From the NCBI RefSeq assembly GCF_934202235.1, contig NZ_CAKPXS010000039.1, positions 1 through 16,587 on the forward strand: 16,587 nucleotides of DNA, read 5' to 3'. The DNA is from an uncultured Limosilactobacillus sp. (lineage in GTDB: Bacteria > Bacillota > Bacilli > Lactobacillales > Lactobacillaceae). How positions within the stretch are numbered: the stretch's first letter is position 1; each line of letters starts with the position of its first letter. Made by a program: the position numbers and the translations under genes. Below the pieces are notes generated by a model. The model did not search any database, was not told the DNA's origin, and saw only the letters and a list, made by a program, of their open reading frames with translations. This document shows, piece by piece, positions 1 through 5,721 of the stretch.

Positions 1-2
1 AA

Positions 3-74
3 AGCGGAAGACGGGATTCGAACCCGCGACCCCCACCATGGCAAGGTGATGTTCTACCACTGAACTACTTCCGC
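3..74 (-). tRNA. tRNA-Gly (anticodon GCC)
   Basis: The reverse complement folds into a complete 72-nt cloverleaf. The acceptor stem is GCGGAAG/CTTCCGC, the D arm is GTTC/GAAC, the anticodon stem TCACC/GGTGG carries loop TTGCCAT (anticodon GCC), and the T arm has the TTCGAAT loop. The discriminator base is U, as usual for bacterial tRNA-Gly. CCA is not encoded, so it must be added after transcription. It has its own promoter just upstream. Confidence 0.97.
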
Positions 75-98
75 ATTTACTGCTTTCAACAGTTTTAA

Positions 99-127
99 AT
101 AATACACGACTGTCCAGAAAAAGTCAA
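99..127 (-). promoter_or_regulatory. Promoter of tRNA-Gly
   Basis: On the minus strand a -35 box TTGACT (122-127) and a -10 box TATTAT (99-104) are separated by 17 nt. Transcription would start near 92, about 18 nt before the mature tRNA 5' end. This is a strong sigma-70 type match and indicates that tRNA-Gly need not be processed from a tRNA-Leu transcript. Confidence 0.75.
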
Positions 128-129
128 CG

Positions 130-152
130 AAAAGTTGTCATTTTTCACGACA
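130..152 (-). terminator. Possible terminator after tRNA-Leu
   Basis: On the minus strand TGTCGT and ATGACA pair (6 bp with one G-U) around loop GAAAA, followed by ACTTTT. The stem is short and the T-tract weak. A second small hairpin (CTAGC/GCTAG, 163-178) lies between it and the tRNA but lacks a T-tract. Confidence 0.4.
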
Positions 153-180
153 GCGCACTGACTAGCTCTTCGGCTAGCAA

Positions 181-263
181 TGCGGATAAGAGGATTCGAA
201 CCTCCACGTCATCAAGACACAAGAACCTAAATCTTGCGCGTCTGCCAATTCCGCCATATCCGC
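181..263 (-). tRNA. tRNA-Leu (anticodon UAG)
   Basis: The reverse complement gives an 83-nt class II tRNA. Acceptor arms are GCGGATA/TATCCGC. The anticodon stem CAAGA/TCTTG encloses loop TTTAGGT (anticodon TAG). A long variable arm (TGTCTTGATGACG) and a T loop TTCGAAT are present, and the discriminator base is A. CCA is not encoded. It reads CUN leucine codons. Confidence 0.96.
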
Positions 264-268
264 ATTAA

Positions 269-289
269 CGGGACAGTTGTCCTGTCCCG
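269..289. other. Perfect 8-bp stem-loop between lysP and tRNA-Leu
   Basis: CGGGACAG (269-276) pairs perfectly with CTGTCCCG (282-289) around a 5-nt loop. On the minus strand, the direction of the flanking genes, it is followed by GTTAATGCGG with no T-tract, so it is not a convincing terminator for the permease. It would lie in the 5' leader of the tRNA-Leu precursor and could be a processing or stability element. Confidence 0.5.
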
Positions 290-316
290 GTAGTTATTTA
301 ATTAAACAGTAATATT

Positions 317-345
317 AAAATAGCATTGACTCGGCTAATTGTCAA
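317..345 (-). promoter_or_regulatory. Promoter of tRNA-Leu, overlapping the end of lysP
   Basis: On the minus strand a consensus -35 TTGACA (340-345) and a -10 TATTTT (317-322) are separated by 17 nt. The -35 box lies inside the last codons of the permease gene. The predicted start near 310 leaves a leader of about 47 nt before the mature tRNA. Confidence 0.6.
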
Positions 346-1837
346 TTTCTTCTGGTTCAAAAGATTCCGCTTTGGTCCGCCGTGATAAGTCGACCTTTTC
401 CAGTGGAACCATGTGAGTGTGGTACCGCACCTTGTAGTAGATAAACAAGATCAAAAACAGCGGTACCGCCATGTAGGTAATCGCAATGTTGGACCAGTCC
501 ATATGGATGAAGGCGTCAATGTTTTGACCACCCATCACAATCACACAAAGAACGAAGGAGAAAAGTGGGCCAAACGGGAACATGAGCGCCCGGTATTTCA
601 GTTCCTTCACACTATGCCCCTGGGCAATAAACGCCCGCCGAAAGCGCCAGTGAGAAATGGCAATTCCTAACCAGGCAATAAAACCACACAACCCAGAAGC
701 ACCGATCAGGTAGTTGTAAGCGTCCTTACCAACAAACTGGGTTAAGAAAGCCAGCAGGGCGATGACTGTCGTCCCCAACAAGGCATTAATAGGAATTCCC
801 CGTTTGTTAACGTGAGCAAAGAACGATGGTGCGTATCCTTCCTGCGCCTGGGAAAAAAGCATCCGGGTAGAAGCATACATTCCCGAGTTGGCAGCAGACA
901 GGACAGCAGTCAGAATAACCGCGTTCATCACGCTCGCCGCCGCTGCTAACCCGGCCCGGTGAAAGACAATCGTAAACGGACTCATGGTCACGTGACGAAC
1001 ATCCTGACTCAACAAGTTCGGATCCGTGTATGGCAAGATGCAGGCAATCACAAAAATTGACAGTAAATAGAATAGCAAAATTCGCCAGAAAGTTGACTTA
1101 ATAGCCTTCGGGACACTAATCTCCGGTGTTGCTGATTCACCGGCAGTAATCCCTATCAACTCGGTTCCCTGGAAACTAAAACCGGCAACCAGGAAAACAC
1201 TGACGATCCCCTGGATCCCACCGACAAATGGTGCATCCTTGTAGTGGAAGTAACGGAAGCCGATCGGGCCCTGGCCACCAATGATCCCAACGATCATCAG
1301 CAGGCCAACGATAACAAAAACACCAACGGTAATCACCTTTACCAGGGCCAGCCAGTACTCCGTCTCACCATAAGAACGAACCGACAGGTAGTTGATCAAG
1401 AAGATTAAGACCATCACCACGGCACTAAAGATCCAGCTTGGTACTTTGGGCAACCAGAAGTTCATCACTATTCCGGCTGTCGTCGTATCCACCGTAATAG
1501 TAATTGCCCAGTTAAACCAGTAGTTCCACCCCATCGCAAAGCCGAGCGCCGGGTCAACAAACTTCGTTGAGTAGGCAGCAAACGACCCAGTCACCGGGAT
1601 ATAAGTGGCCATTTCCCCCAAACTAGTCATTAGGAAATAAACCATGATCCCCATGATAAAGTAGGCCACTAACGAACCGCCAGGACCGGCAGTGGAGATT
1701 GCCGACCCACTGGCGATAAATAGCCCGGTTCCGATCGAACCACCGAGGGCAATCATAGTCAAGTGTCGAGTTTGTAGCGAACGCTTAATATGCCCCTCAC
1801 CTTGGGACGCGGCCGCTGCTTGTTTGTGTTCAGTCAT
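335..1837 (-). CDS. lysP: Amino acid permease, lysine-permease (LysP) type
   Basis: A 500-residue inner-membrane transporter of the APC superfamily, AAT family, importing an amino acid (probably lysine) by proton symport. It has about 12 hydrophobic segments. The family signature GGSIGTGLF is at residues 32-40 in TM1. Runs such as MVYFLMTSLGEMA, GWNYWFNWAITI, GFSFQGTELIGI and NSGMYASTRMLF match what I recall of E. coli LysP (489 residues). Similarity is high across the whole length, so lysine is the best substrate guess, though AAT permeases vary. The ATG is preceded by GGAGG at about 8 nt. It appears to be monocistronic, with a promoter at 1902 and the tRNA-Leu promoter inside its 3' end. 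No T-box or lysine riboswitch fits in the short leader. Confidence 0.85.
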   Translation of the reverse strand: MTEHKQAAAASQGEGHIKRSLQTRHLTMIALGGSIGTGLFIASGSAISTAGPGGSLVAYFIMGIMVYFLMTSLGEMATYIPVTGSFAAYSTKFVDPALGFAMGWNYWFNWAITITVDTTTAGIVMNFWLPKVPSWIFSAVVMVLIFLINYLSVRSYGETEYWLALVKVITVGVFVIVGLLMIVGIIGGQGPIGFRYFHYKDAPFVGGIQGIVSVFLVAGFSFQGTELIGITAGESATPEISVPKAIKSTFWRILLFYLLSIFVIACILPYTDPNLLSQDVRHVTMSPFTIVFHRAGLAAAASVMNAVILTAVLSAANSGMYASTRMLFSQAQEGYAPSFFAHVNKRGIPINALLGTTVIALLAFLTQFVGKDAYNYLIGASGLCGFIAWLGIAISHWRFRRAFIAQGHSVKELKYRALMFPFGPLFSFVLCVIVMGGQNIDAFIHMDWSNIAITYMAVPLFLILFIYYKVRYHTHMVPLEKVDLSRRTKAESFEPEEIDN

Positions 1838-1858
1838 CTAAATCCCTCCGTTTCATCG

Positions 1859-1878
1859 CCGGTCAACGGTCTGACCGG
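1859..1878 (-). other. Hairpin in the lysP 5' leader
   Basis: CCGGTCA (1859-1865) and TGACCGG (1872-1878) form a perfect 7-bp stem with a 6-nt loop. It lies between the predicted transcription start (about 1895) and the Shine-Dalgarno site. It could also be read at the DNA level as a dyad operator. Confidence 0.45.
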
Positions 1879-1901
1879 TCAGCTGATTAAGTAGACGCTT
1901 T

Positions 1902-1907
1902 ATTATA
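1902..1907 (-). promoter_or_regulatory. Predicted -10 box of lysP
   Basis: TATAAT on the minus strand, about 65 nt before the lysP start. The -35 region is poor (GTTTAT or TGTTTA at about 17-18 nt), so the call rests mainly on the perfect -10. Confidence 0.5.
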
Positions 1908-1986
1908 CTCAATTCTGAAGATGAATAAACAGTGATCTGCCCGACTGACTAAGTGCTAGGTGCTCTCAGGCCCGTTATAACGGCTT

Positions 1987-2493
1987 TCATTTTCGCTGAA
2001 TTTTTTTGCTTTGCGTCGTCCAGCACCATTGAAGGACCCCGCGGTCTTCCCCTGGCGTCAGACGTTGAAAGCCCGCCCGTTGGAGTACCCGTTGGGAGGC
2101 CACATTACTGATACTGGTCGAGGCGGTCACCATGACTGGCTGTTTTTGGCGGCGCAGGTCGGTTAACAGGAGTTTCACTGCAGAAGTCATTAAGCCGCGG
2201 CCACGAAAGGTGGGCCCCAATAGGTAGCCGAGGTCAAACCCCGTCGTTGATGGCACCAGTGACATGACACCCGCTAGGCTGTTGCTTGCCCGTTCTATTA
2301 CCAACCAGAGTCCCCGATCCTTGGTTACCAGGATATTTAACGCCCACTGCCAGCTAGCCACATCATCCGGATCCGGCAGCTGCAGGCCGCTAGCTTCAAC
2401 CGTTTGGCGGTCACTTAATAAAGCTGCCAGTGCTGCTTGGTCACCCGCCTTCACTGGGCGGATGGTCACCAGCTGGTCACTTAACTTGGTCAA
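1987..2493 (-). CDS. GNAT-family N-acetyltransferase
   Basis: A 168-residue cytosolic protein of the GNAT fold (RimJ/RimL-like subgroup) that transfers acetyl from acetyl-CoA to an unknown amine. The acetyl-CoA loop FRGRGLM (residues about 96-102) follows the beta-strand DLGYLLGP. A C-terminal SNVASQRVLQRAGF is the usual 'N-x-x-S/A-x-x-x-x-x-x-x-G-F' region. The open frame can be extended to a TTG at 2508, but that TTG overlaps GGAGG (2502-2506), which is the ribosome-binding site itself. The TTG at 2493, 8 nt downstream of GGAGG, is therefore the likely start. The site directly abuts the terminator of the preceding PAP2 gene, so expression probably depends on readthrough or on a weak promoter inside the PAP2 3' end. 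The substrate cannot be told. Confidence 0.85.
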   Translation of the reverse strand: MTKLSDQLVTIRPVKAGDQAALAALLSDRQTVEASGLQLPDPDDVASWQWALNILVTKDRGLWLVIERASNSLAGVMSLVPSTTGFDLGYLLGPTFRGRGLMTSAVKLLLTDLRRQKQPVMVTASTSISNVASQRVLQRAGFQRLTPGEDRGVLQWCWTTQSKKIQRK

Positions 2494-2506
2494 TCTTGTC
2501 GCCTCC

Positions 2507-2544
2507 AAAAAAGCCGTAACCTCCGCTAAAGCGAACGTTACGGC
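2507..2544 (-). terminator. Intrinsic terminator of the PAP2 gene
   Basis: On the minus strand GCCGTAAC and GTTACGGC pair perfectly (8 bp; 2513-2520 with 2537-2544). A small inner CGC/GCG hairpin sits in the loop. Six T follow (2507-2512). The T-tract is followed without a gap by the GGAGG of the next gene. Confidence 0.85.
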
Positions 2545-2551
2545 ATCTTGC

Positions 2552-3226
2552 TTAATATAATGAATTATGAACTAGCCGGAAGTGTTGCTTGAGCCACGGT
2601 GCAATCACCACGTACAGCCATTCGGCAACCTGCAACCAAGTGTAGCCCAGTAGCATCGCCCCAATCGTGTCAACTGGGTAGTGGGCCCACAGGTAAACCC
2701 GGGAAATGGCCAGCAGTAACACTGCCAAGACTAACAAGATCTGGCAGATCACCCGTGTGGACTGACGACGAATCAGCGGCACCACAATAAGCATCAGGAC
2801 CCCCGCTACCAGGAAAAAGCCGAGGACGTGGCCGCTCGGAAAGCTGTAGCCGTCATCCTTGGCCATGTGCTGAACCGGCCGGGCCCGCTTAACGATGTGC
2901 TTAACAATCCACCCTAAAGTGTCACCACCAACTACCGTGCAGATCGTCCAGAGTGCCGGAATCTTGAGCTTGAAGCCCCAGAGCAAAAAGGCAATAATCA
3001 GCATCCAGAGCAGGTCCATCTTGGGGCTACCCAAAAACGAAATTAACGACATTAAAAAATGAACAAAGTGGTTATTCCCGTTGGGGTTGGTGAATAACGA
3101 TTGAAAAACCGAATCAACCAACTGCAGAATCATTGACTGTCCCTTAAGCATGGCAGCAAGAAGGATAAATAAAATGCCACTAATGGCAAACCGTTTCCAG
3201 CGGTCATTTTCTGGTTGAATGAGCAT
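2552..3226 (-). CDS. PAP2-family membrane phosphatase
   Basis: A 224-residue integral membrane phosphatase with the complete PAP2 signature. KX6RP is K109-R116-P117, PSGH is residues 130-133, and SRX5HX3D is S175, R176, H182 and D186. The histidines act as nucleophile and acid-base residues on the outer membrane face. Members dephosphorylate undecaprenyl pyrophosphate, phosphatidylglycerol phosphate or phosphatidate. Size and layout fit either the PgpB-like or the undecaprenyl-diphosphatase group, and the substrate cannot be chosen from sequence alone. About six membrane segments are visible. The ATG has AGGAG 8 nt upstream. A promoter lies in the 48-nt gap behind the ThrE pair, but no terminator is seen there, so it may also be read from that operon. 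Confidence 0.9.
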   Translation of the reverse strand: MLIQPENDRWKRFAISGILFILLAAMLKGQSMILQLVDSVFQSLFTNPNGNNHFVHFLMSLISFLGSPKMDLLWMLIIAFLLWGFKLKIPALWTICTVVGGDTLGWIVKHIVKRARPVQHMAKDDGYSFPSGHVLGFFLVAGVLMLIVVPLIRRQSTRVICQILLVLAVLLLAISRVYLWAHYPVDTIGAMLLGYTWLQVAEWLYVVIAPWLKQHFRLVHNSLY

Positions 3227-3262
3227 AATGAATTCTCCTATATTTCGTCAAAGTACCAAGCT

Positions 3263-3271
3263 AGTATACCA
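3263..3271 (-). promoter_or_regulatory. Extended -10 promoter of the PAP2 gene
   Basis: TGG-TATACT on the minus strand is an extended -10 (TGn plus TATACT) located between the thrE second gene and the PAP2 start. No good -35 box is seen. Transcription would start near 3256. Confidence 0.5.
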
Positions 3272-3274
3272 CAC

Positions 3275-3733
3275 TTAACCACGGCGTCTCGGCAGTTTTC
3301 TGGGGCCGTACAAGAGGCGGTTAATCATTTCGCCAATCCCTAATCCCAGCGTAATTGCCCCGGCAATAACCATCACCTGGTACAAAAAGATCAGTGACTG
3401 GTCATTATTCCCAACAACAAAGTTACGCACCATCTTATACGCCTGGCCGCCGGGAACAAAGGTCACTAGTGAAGGAACAGTATAGATAATCGTCGGCATT
3501 TTCTGGTGTCGTGCTGCCGCCATACTGAAAATCCCGATCAGGATAGCCGCGATCATGTTGCTAACCGCTAATCCCCAGTGAAGGTGGTAGTAGGTCTCCC
3601 AATAAACTAACCAGGACAAACCGCCAATCATCCCTGCAATGTGGTAAGCGCGCGCTGGGATGTTGAGCAAGACCCCAAAACAGACCGTCGCCACATAAGC
3701 AAACAATGCCTGCAGAACTGCTTTTCCGAGCAT
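3275..3733 (-). CDS. Threonine/serine exporter, small subunit (ThrE C-terminal-type domain, YjjB-like)
   Basis: A 152-residue, four- to five-helix membrane protein of the ThrE_2 (DUF3815, YjjB-like) family. Hallmarks are the segment PSLVTFVPGGQAYKMVRNFVVG and a final hydrophobic helix rich in Gly. In actinobacteria the two halves are fused as ThrE; here they are separate adjacent genes, as in many Firmicutes. Together they are thought to export threonine, serine or other small metabolites. The frame can be extended upstream, but the ATG at 3733 with AGGAGG 6 nt before it is the clear start. The stop codon of the first-half gene (TAG) lies inside that Shine-Dalgarno site, so the pair is translationally coupled. 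Confidence 0.88.
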   Translation of the reverse strand: MLGKAVLQALFAYVATVCFGVLLNIPARAYHIAGMIGGLSWLVYWETYYHLHWGLAVSNMIAAILIGIFSMAAARHQKMPTIIYTVPSLVTFVPGGQAYKMVRNFVVGNNDQSLIFLYQVMVIAGAITLGLGIGEMINRLLYGPRKLPRRRG

Positions 3734-3743
3734 CTTGCACCTC

Positions 3744-4496
3744 CTAAACGTAACGTAGCACAATCACGATCGCGCAGCCAATTGCCGCCGCAGTTAATAC
3801 CGCCTCAATGGCCCGCGTTGGCCCGCTAATCAGGTTACCAGAAACGAGGTCGCGCATGGCGTTGGTCAACGGAATTCCGGGAACCAGCGGCATGACCCCA
3901 CCGACAATCAGGGTGTCGATGTTACTGGCCCAGTGTAGGGTGACAGCCAGGAAAGCTAGTAGCCCAATCACAAGTGACGCGGCAAACTCTCCCAGGTATT
4001 TAATCCGGAACACATGGTTCAACAGAAGAAAAACGCCATAGCTTACCCCACCAATCACAAAGTCAACCGGAGCGTCAAGGTAGTCGCCGGTAAAGACAAT
4101 CATCAGGACAGCACTCAAGACTGCCGCCGCTAAGAGCTGCCAGCCCACCGATGTCATATCGGTAAGTTTTTGAACCGCCCGTAAACGGTGGTAAAGTTGC
4201 TTGAGGGTCAGGTGTCCGCCACTGAACTTCCGGGAAAGGCCGTTAACTAACGCAATTTTGTTTAAGTCATTCGCCCGGTTGTGAATAGATACCACCTGGG
4301 CATTTGGCAAGCCCTCTGCTGAAGCCACCACCCCTGTCAGGGTCGTAAAGCCCTGAAAGGACGTTAACCCAGCAGTGGCCGCAATCCTGTCCATTGTATC
4401 GTTGACCCGGTCCATGTTGGACCCATTTTCAATTAAGAGCTCGCCTGCCAGGAGGGCTGTTCTGATTGCAAGCTGTGTATCCACCGACTTGGCCAT
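3744..4496 (-). CDS. Threonine/serine exporter, large subunit (ThrE N-terminal-type domain, YjjP-like)
   Basis: A 250-residue protein of the ThrE_1 (DUF1212, YjjP-like) family. The soluble N-terminal part carries the family-like segments LLIENGSNMDRVNDTM and FTTLTGVV (residues about 20-60). It is followed by five hydrophobic helices, and MPLVPGIPLTNAMRDLVSGN near residues 205-225 is the conserved core loop. It should pair with the small subunit encoded 10 nt downstream. The longest frame begins at TTG 4508, but that codon overlaps GGAGG (4502-4506), the ribosome-binding site of the ATG at 4496. The ATG is therefore the start. The site immediately follows the T-tract of the cold-shock gene terminator, and no separate promoter is visible, so expression may come from readthrough. 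Confidence 0.88.
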   Translation of the reverse strand: MAKSVDTQLAIRTALLAGELLIENGSNMDRVNDTMDRIAATAGLTSFQGFTTLTGVVASAEGLPNAQVVSIHNRANDLNKIALVNGLSRKFSGGHLTLKQLYHRLRAVQKLTDMTSVGWQLLAAAVLSAVLMIVFTGDYLDAPVDFVIGGVSYGVFLLLNHVFRIKYLGEFAASLVIGLLAFLAVTLHWASNIDTLIVGGVMPLVPGIPLTNAMRDLVSGNLISGPTRAIEAVLTAAAIGCAIVIVLRYV

Positions 4497-4506
4497 TTTT
4501 GCCTCC

Positions 4507-4536
4507 AAAAAAGAGCGCCCAGTTTCCCAGACGCTC
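4507..4536 (-). terminator. Intrinsic terminator of the cold-shock gene
   Basis: On the minus strand a 7-bp stem (GAGCGTC with GGCGCTC, one G-U; 4513-4519 with 4530-4536) is followed by six T (4507-4512). As at 2507, the T-tract is directly followed by GGAGG, the ribosome-binding site of the next gene. Confidence 0.82.
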
Positions 4537-4556
4537 CAGCATTTAATTTTTAACGA

Positions 4557-4766
4557 TTATTCAGCGTCGTCTTTAACAACGTTGGTAGCTTGTGGGCCAC
4601 GGTCGCTTTCTTCAACGTCGAAAGTAACGTGTTGGCCTTCCTTCAGGGTCTTGAACCCGTCACCTTGAATAGCTGAGAAGTGAACGAACACGTCTGAACC
4701 ATTTTCACGAGTGATAAAGCCGTAGCCCTTGTCATCGTTAAACCATTTAACAGTACCTTGTTCCAT
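4557..4766 (-). CDS. Cold-shock protein (CspA family)
   Basis: A 69-residue single cold-shock domain, the usual full length. The RNA-binding motifs are intact: RNP1 KGYGFIT (residues 13-19) and RNP2 VFVHFSAI (26-33). It begins with the typical GTVKWFN. It binds single-stranded nucleic acid and acts as an RNA chaperone, either cold-induced or constitutive. The acidic C-terminus (EESDRGPQATNVVKDDAE) is normal for Gram-positive Csps. The ATG is preceded by AGGAGG at 8 nt. The leader is long, about 118 nt from a predicted extended -10 promoter, which is typical of temperature-controlled csp mRNAs. An intrinsic terminator follows. Confidence 0.95.
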   Translation of the reverse strand: MEQGTVKWFNDDKGYGFITRENGSDVFVHFSAIQGDGFKTLKEGQHVTFDVEESDRGPQATNVVKDDAE

Positions 4767-4782
4767 TTGTAAATCCTCCTAC

Positions 4783-4795
4783 TGCGCCTTGCGCA
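4783..4795 (-). other. Hairpin just upstream of the csp ribosome-binding site
   Basis: TGCGC and GCGCA (5 bp, 3-nt loop) lie two bases before AGTAGGAGG in the csp leader. The position suggests a role in translational control or mRNA stability, but a short hairpin like this could also be incidental. Confidence 0.4.
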
Positions 4796-4890
4796 TGATA
4801 CTTTTGTAATTCTTATTGAGGTGCAGATTGGAGATATTCCAAGGGTTGAAACGATCGAACCAAAATTACCCTTTCAAAACTACAGCTATC

Positions 4891-4899
4891 ATTCTACCA
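4891..4899 (-). promoter_or_regulatory. Extended -10 promoter of the csp gene
   Basis: TGG-TAGAAT on the minus strand is an extended -10. The -35 region overlaps the small hairpin AGGCT/AGCCT (4902-4918) that follows the mntR stop codon. The start near 4884 gives a leader of about 118 nt. Confidence 0.55.
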
Positions 4900-4922
4900 T
4901 AAGGCTGCCAACAAGCCTAGCA

Positions 4923-5591
4923 TTAATCCGCCGATTGGCCAACTTCATTGATAAAGACGTTATGAGCCGCCTTATAAGAAACGCTAATGGCCTCATCCCG
5001 ACCATCAGGTTTTATGACCACCGGACCGTCAAACGGCTCGTGCTTAACTACCGTCACTCCCTGGTGGGGTGTCAACCCACACTCGTTGAGATACGTCAGC
5101 AAGTCGTGGTTATCCAAAAAGCGTAACAGTTCAACATGTTCGCCATCTTTACCATCCGCGAGAACCCGGTGGCTGGCATCGGCAAACTCACCGCTTGCCG
5201 ACGGAATCACCCCGCCATGTGGGCAGTAACGGGGGTGACCGAGAAAACTATCCAGAGCCGTTGCTAGGCGGTCACTGGTATTATGTTCCAACACCTCGGC
5301 CTCGGGATGGACATCCGCCAGGTTGTACTGTAACTTATCCACCAAAAACGTTTCCCACAGGCGGTGCTTCCGCACTAATTCTGCCGCATATTTGAGTCCC
5401 TTCGGCGTCAATGAAATTCCTGCGTAGGGTTCGTGATTCACCAAACCCTCACTTGCCATCTTACTAATCATTTCAGTGACGGAGCCGGCTGCAATGCCTA
5501 ACCCCAGTGAAATATCCTTATTGGTAACCTTTTTACGGTTGCCACCGAGTTCAAAGATGATCTTTAAATAGTCTTCTTTCATCGGTGTCAT
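4923..5591 (-). CDS. mntR: DtxR-family metal-dependent repressor, MntR type
   Basis: A 222-residue metal-responsive transcription repressor. An N-terminal winged helix (residues about 1-65, recognition helix near AGSVTEMISKM) is followed by the metal-binding and dimerisation domain (about 70-140). A C-terminal SH3/FeoA-like domain (about 150-222) comes last. Candidate metal ligands are D7, H76, E99, E102 and H103. The E99-x-x-E102-H103 pattern is that of Mn-sensing MntR; Fe-sensing DtxR has Cys at the first position. This favours manganese, although position 10 is Lys where B. subtilis MntR has Glu11. The ATG at 5591 follows AAGGGGGA at about 12 nt, a slightly long spacing. The gene diverges from a CDF efflux pump across a region with a DtxR-like box, so it probably regulates itself and that gene. 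Confidence 0.85.
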   Translation of the reverse strand: MTPMKEDYLKIIFELGGNRKKVTNKDISLGLGIAAGSVTEMISKMASEGLVNHEPYAGISLTPKGLKYAAELVRKHRLWETFLVDKLQYNLADVHPEAEVLEHNTSDRLATALDSFLGHPRYCPHGGVIPSASGEFADASHRVLADGKDGEHVELLRFLDNHDLLTYLNECGLTPHQGVTVVKHEPFDGPVVIKPDGRDEAISVSYKAAHNVFINEVGQSAD

Positions 5592-5646
5592 TATATCGAC
5601 CAGTCCCCCTTAAACACCAAGGAATTCTTTTGTTAACTTTTACATG

Positions 5647-5661
5647 ATGATATTATATCAT
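5647..5661. promoter_or_regulatory. Perfect dyad over the mntR -10 box
   Basis: ATGATAT-T-ATATCAT is a perfect 7-1-7 inverted repeat. On the minus strand it contains the extended -10 promoter of mntR, TGA-TATAAT (5652-5660). On the plus strand it supplies TATTAT (5651-5656), a candidate -10 for the divergent CDF gene. It may be an operator or simply a shared promoter core. Confidence 0.6.
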
Positions 5662-5677
5662 AAGAGAGCAAAACAAG

Positions 5678-5691
5678 TTAGGATAACCTAA
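5678..5691. promoter_or_regulatory. DtxR/IdeR-like metal-box operator
   Basis: TTAGG-ATAA-CCTAA is an inverted repeat. By hand alignment, the 19 bp ending at 5691 match the DtxR/IdeR consensus half-sites (TTAGGTTAG and CTAACCTAA) at 15 of 19 positions. It covers the -35 region of the mntR promoter (about 5675-5680). It would lie just downstream of the predicted start of the divergent CDF gene, so a bound repressor could block both. The binding protein is inferred to be the adjacent MntR-type regulator. Confidence 0.65.
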
Positions 5692-5721
5692 GAAAAAAGT
5701 TATCAAATTGGGAGGAGAACA

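Noticed and set aside
413..670. 85-residue plus-strand open frame inside the permease gene
   Set aside because: Antisense to a strongly conserved transporter and without initiation signals.
1972..1983. 12-bp perfect palindrome CCGTTATAACGG just after the GNAT stop
   Set aside because: As RNA it forms only a short stem, and neither strand has a clear T-tract, so I do not call a terminator.
1838..1986. Lysine riboswitch or T-box upstream of lysP
   Set aside because: The leader is about 57 nt, far shorter than either element, and no specifier or conserved T-box motif is visible.
4821..5126. 101-residue plus-strand open frame over the csp leader and mntR end
   Set aside because: Composition is not protein-like, it is antisense to mntR and no Shine-Dalgarno site precedes it.
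5682..5704. GATAAC/GTTATC inverted repeat in the CDF leader
   Set aside because: Only 6 bp with an 11-nt A-rich loop and overlapping the stronger metal box; likely chance in AT-rich DNA.
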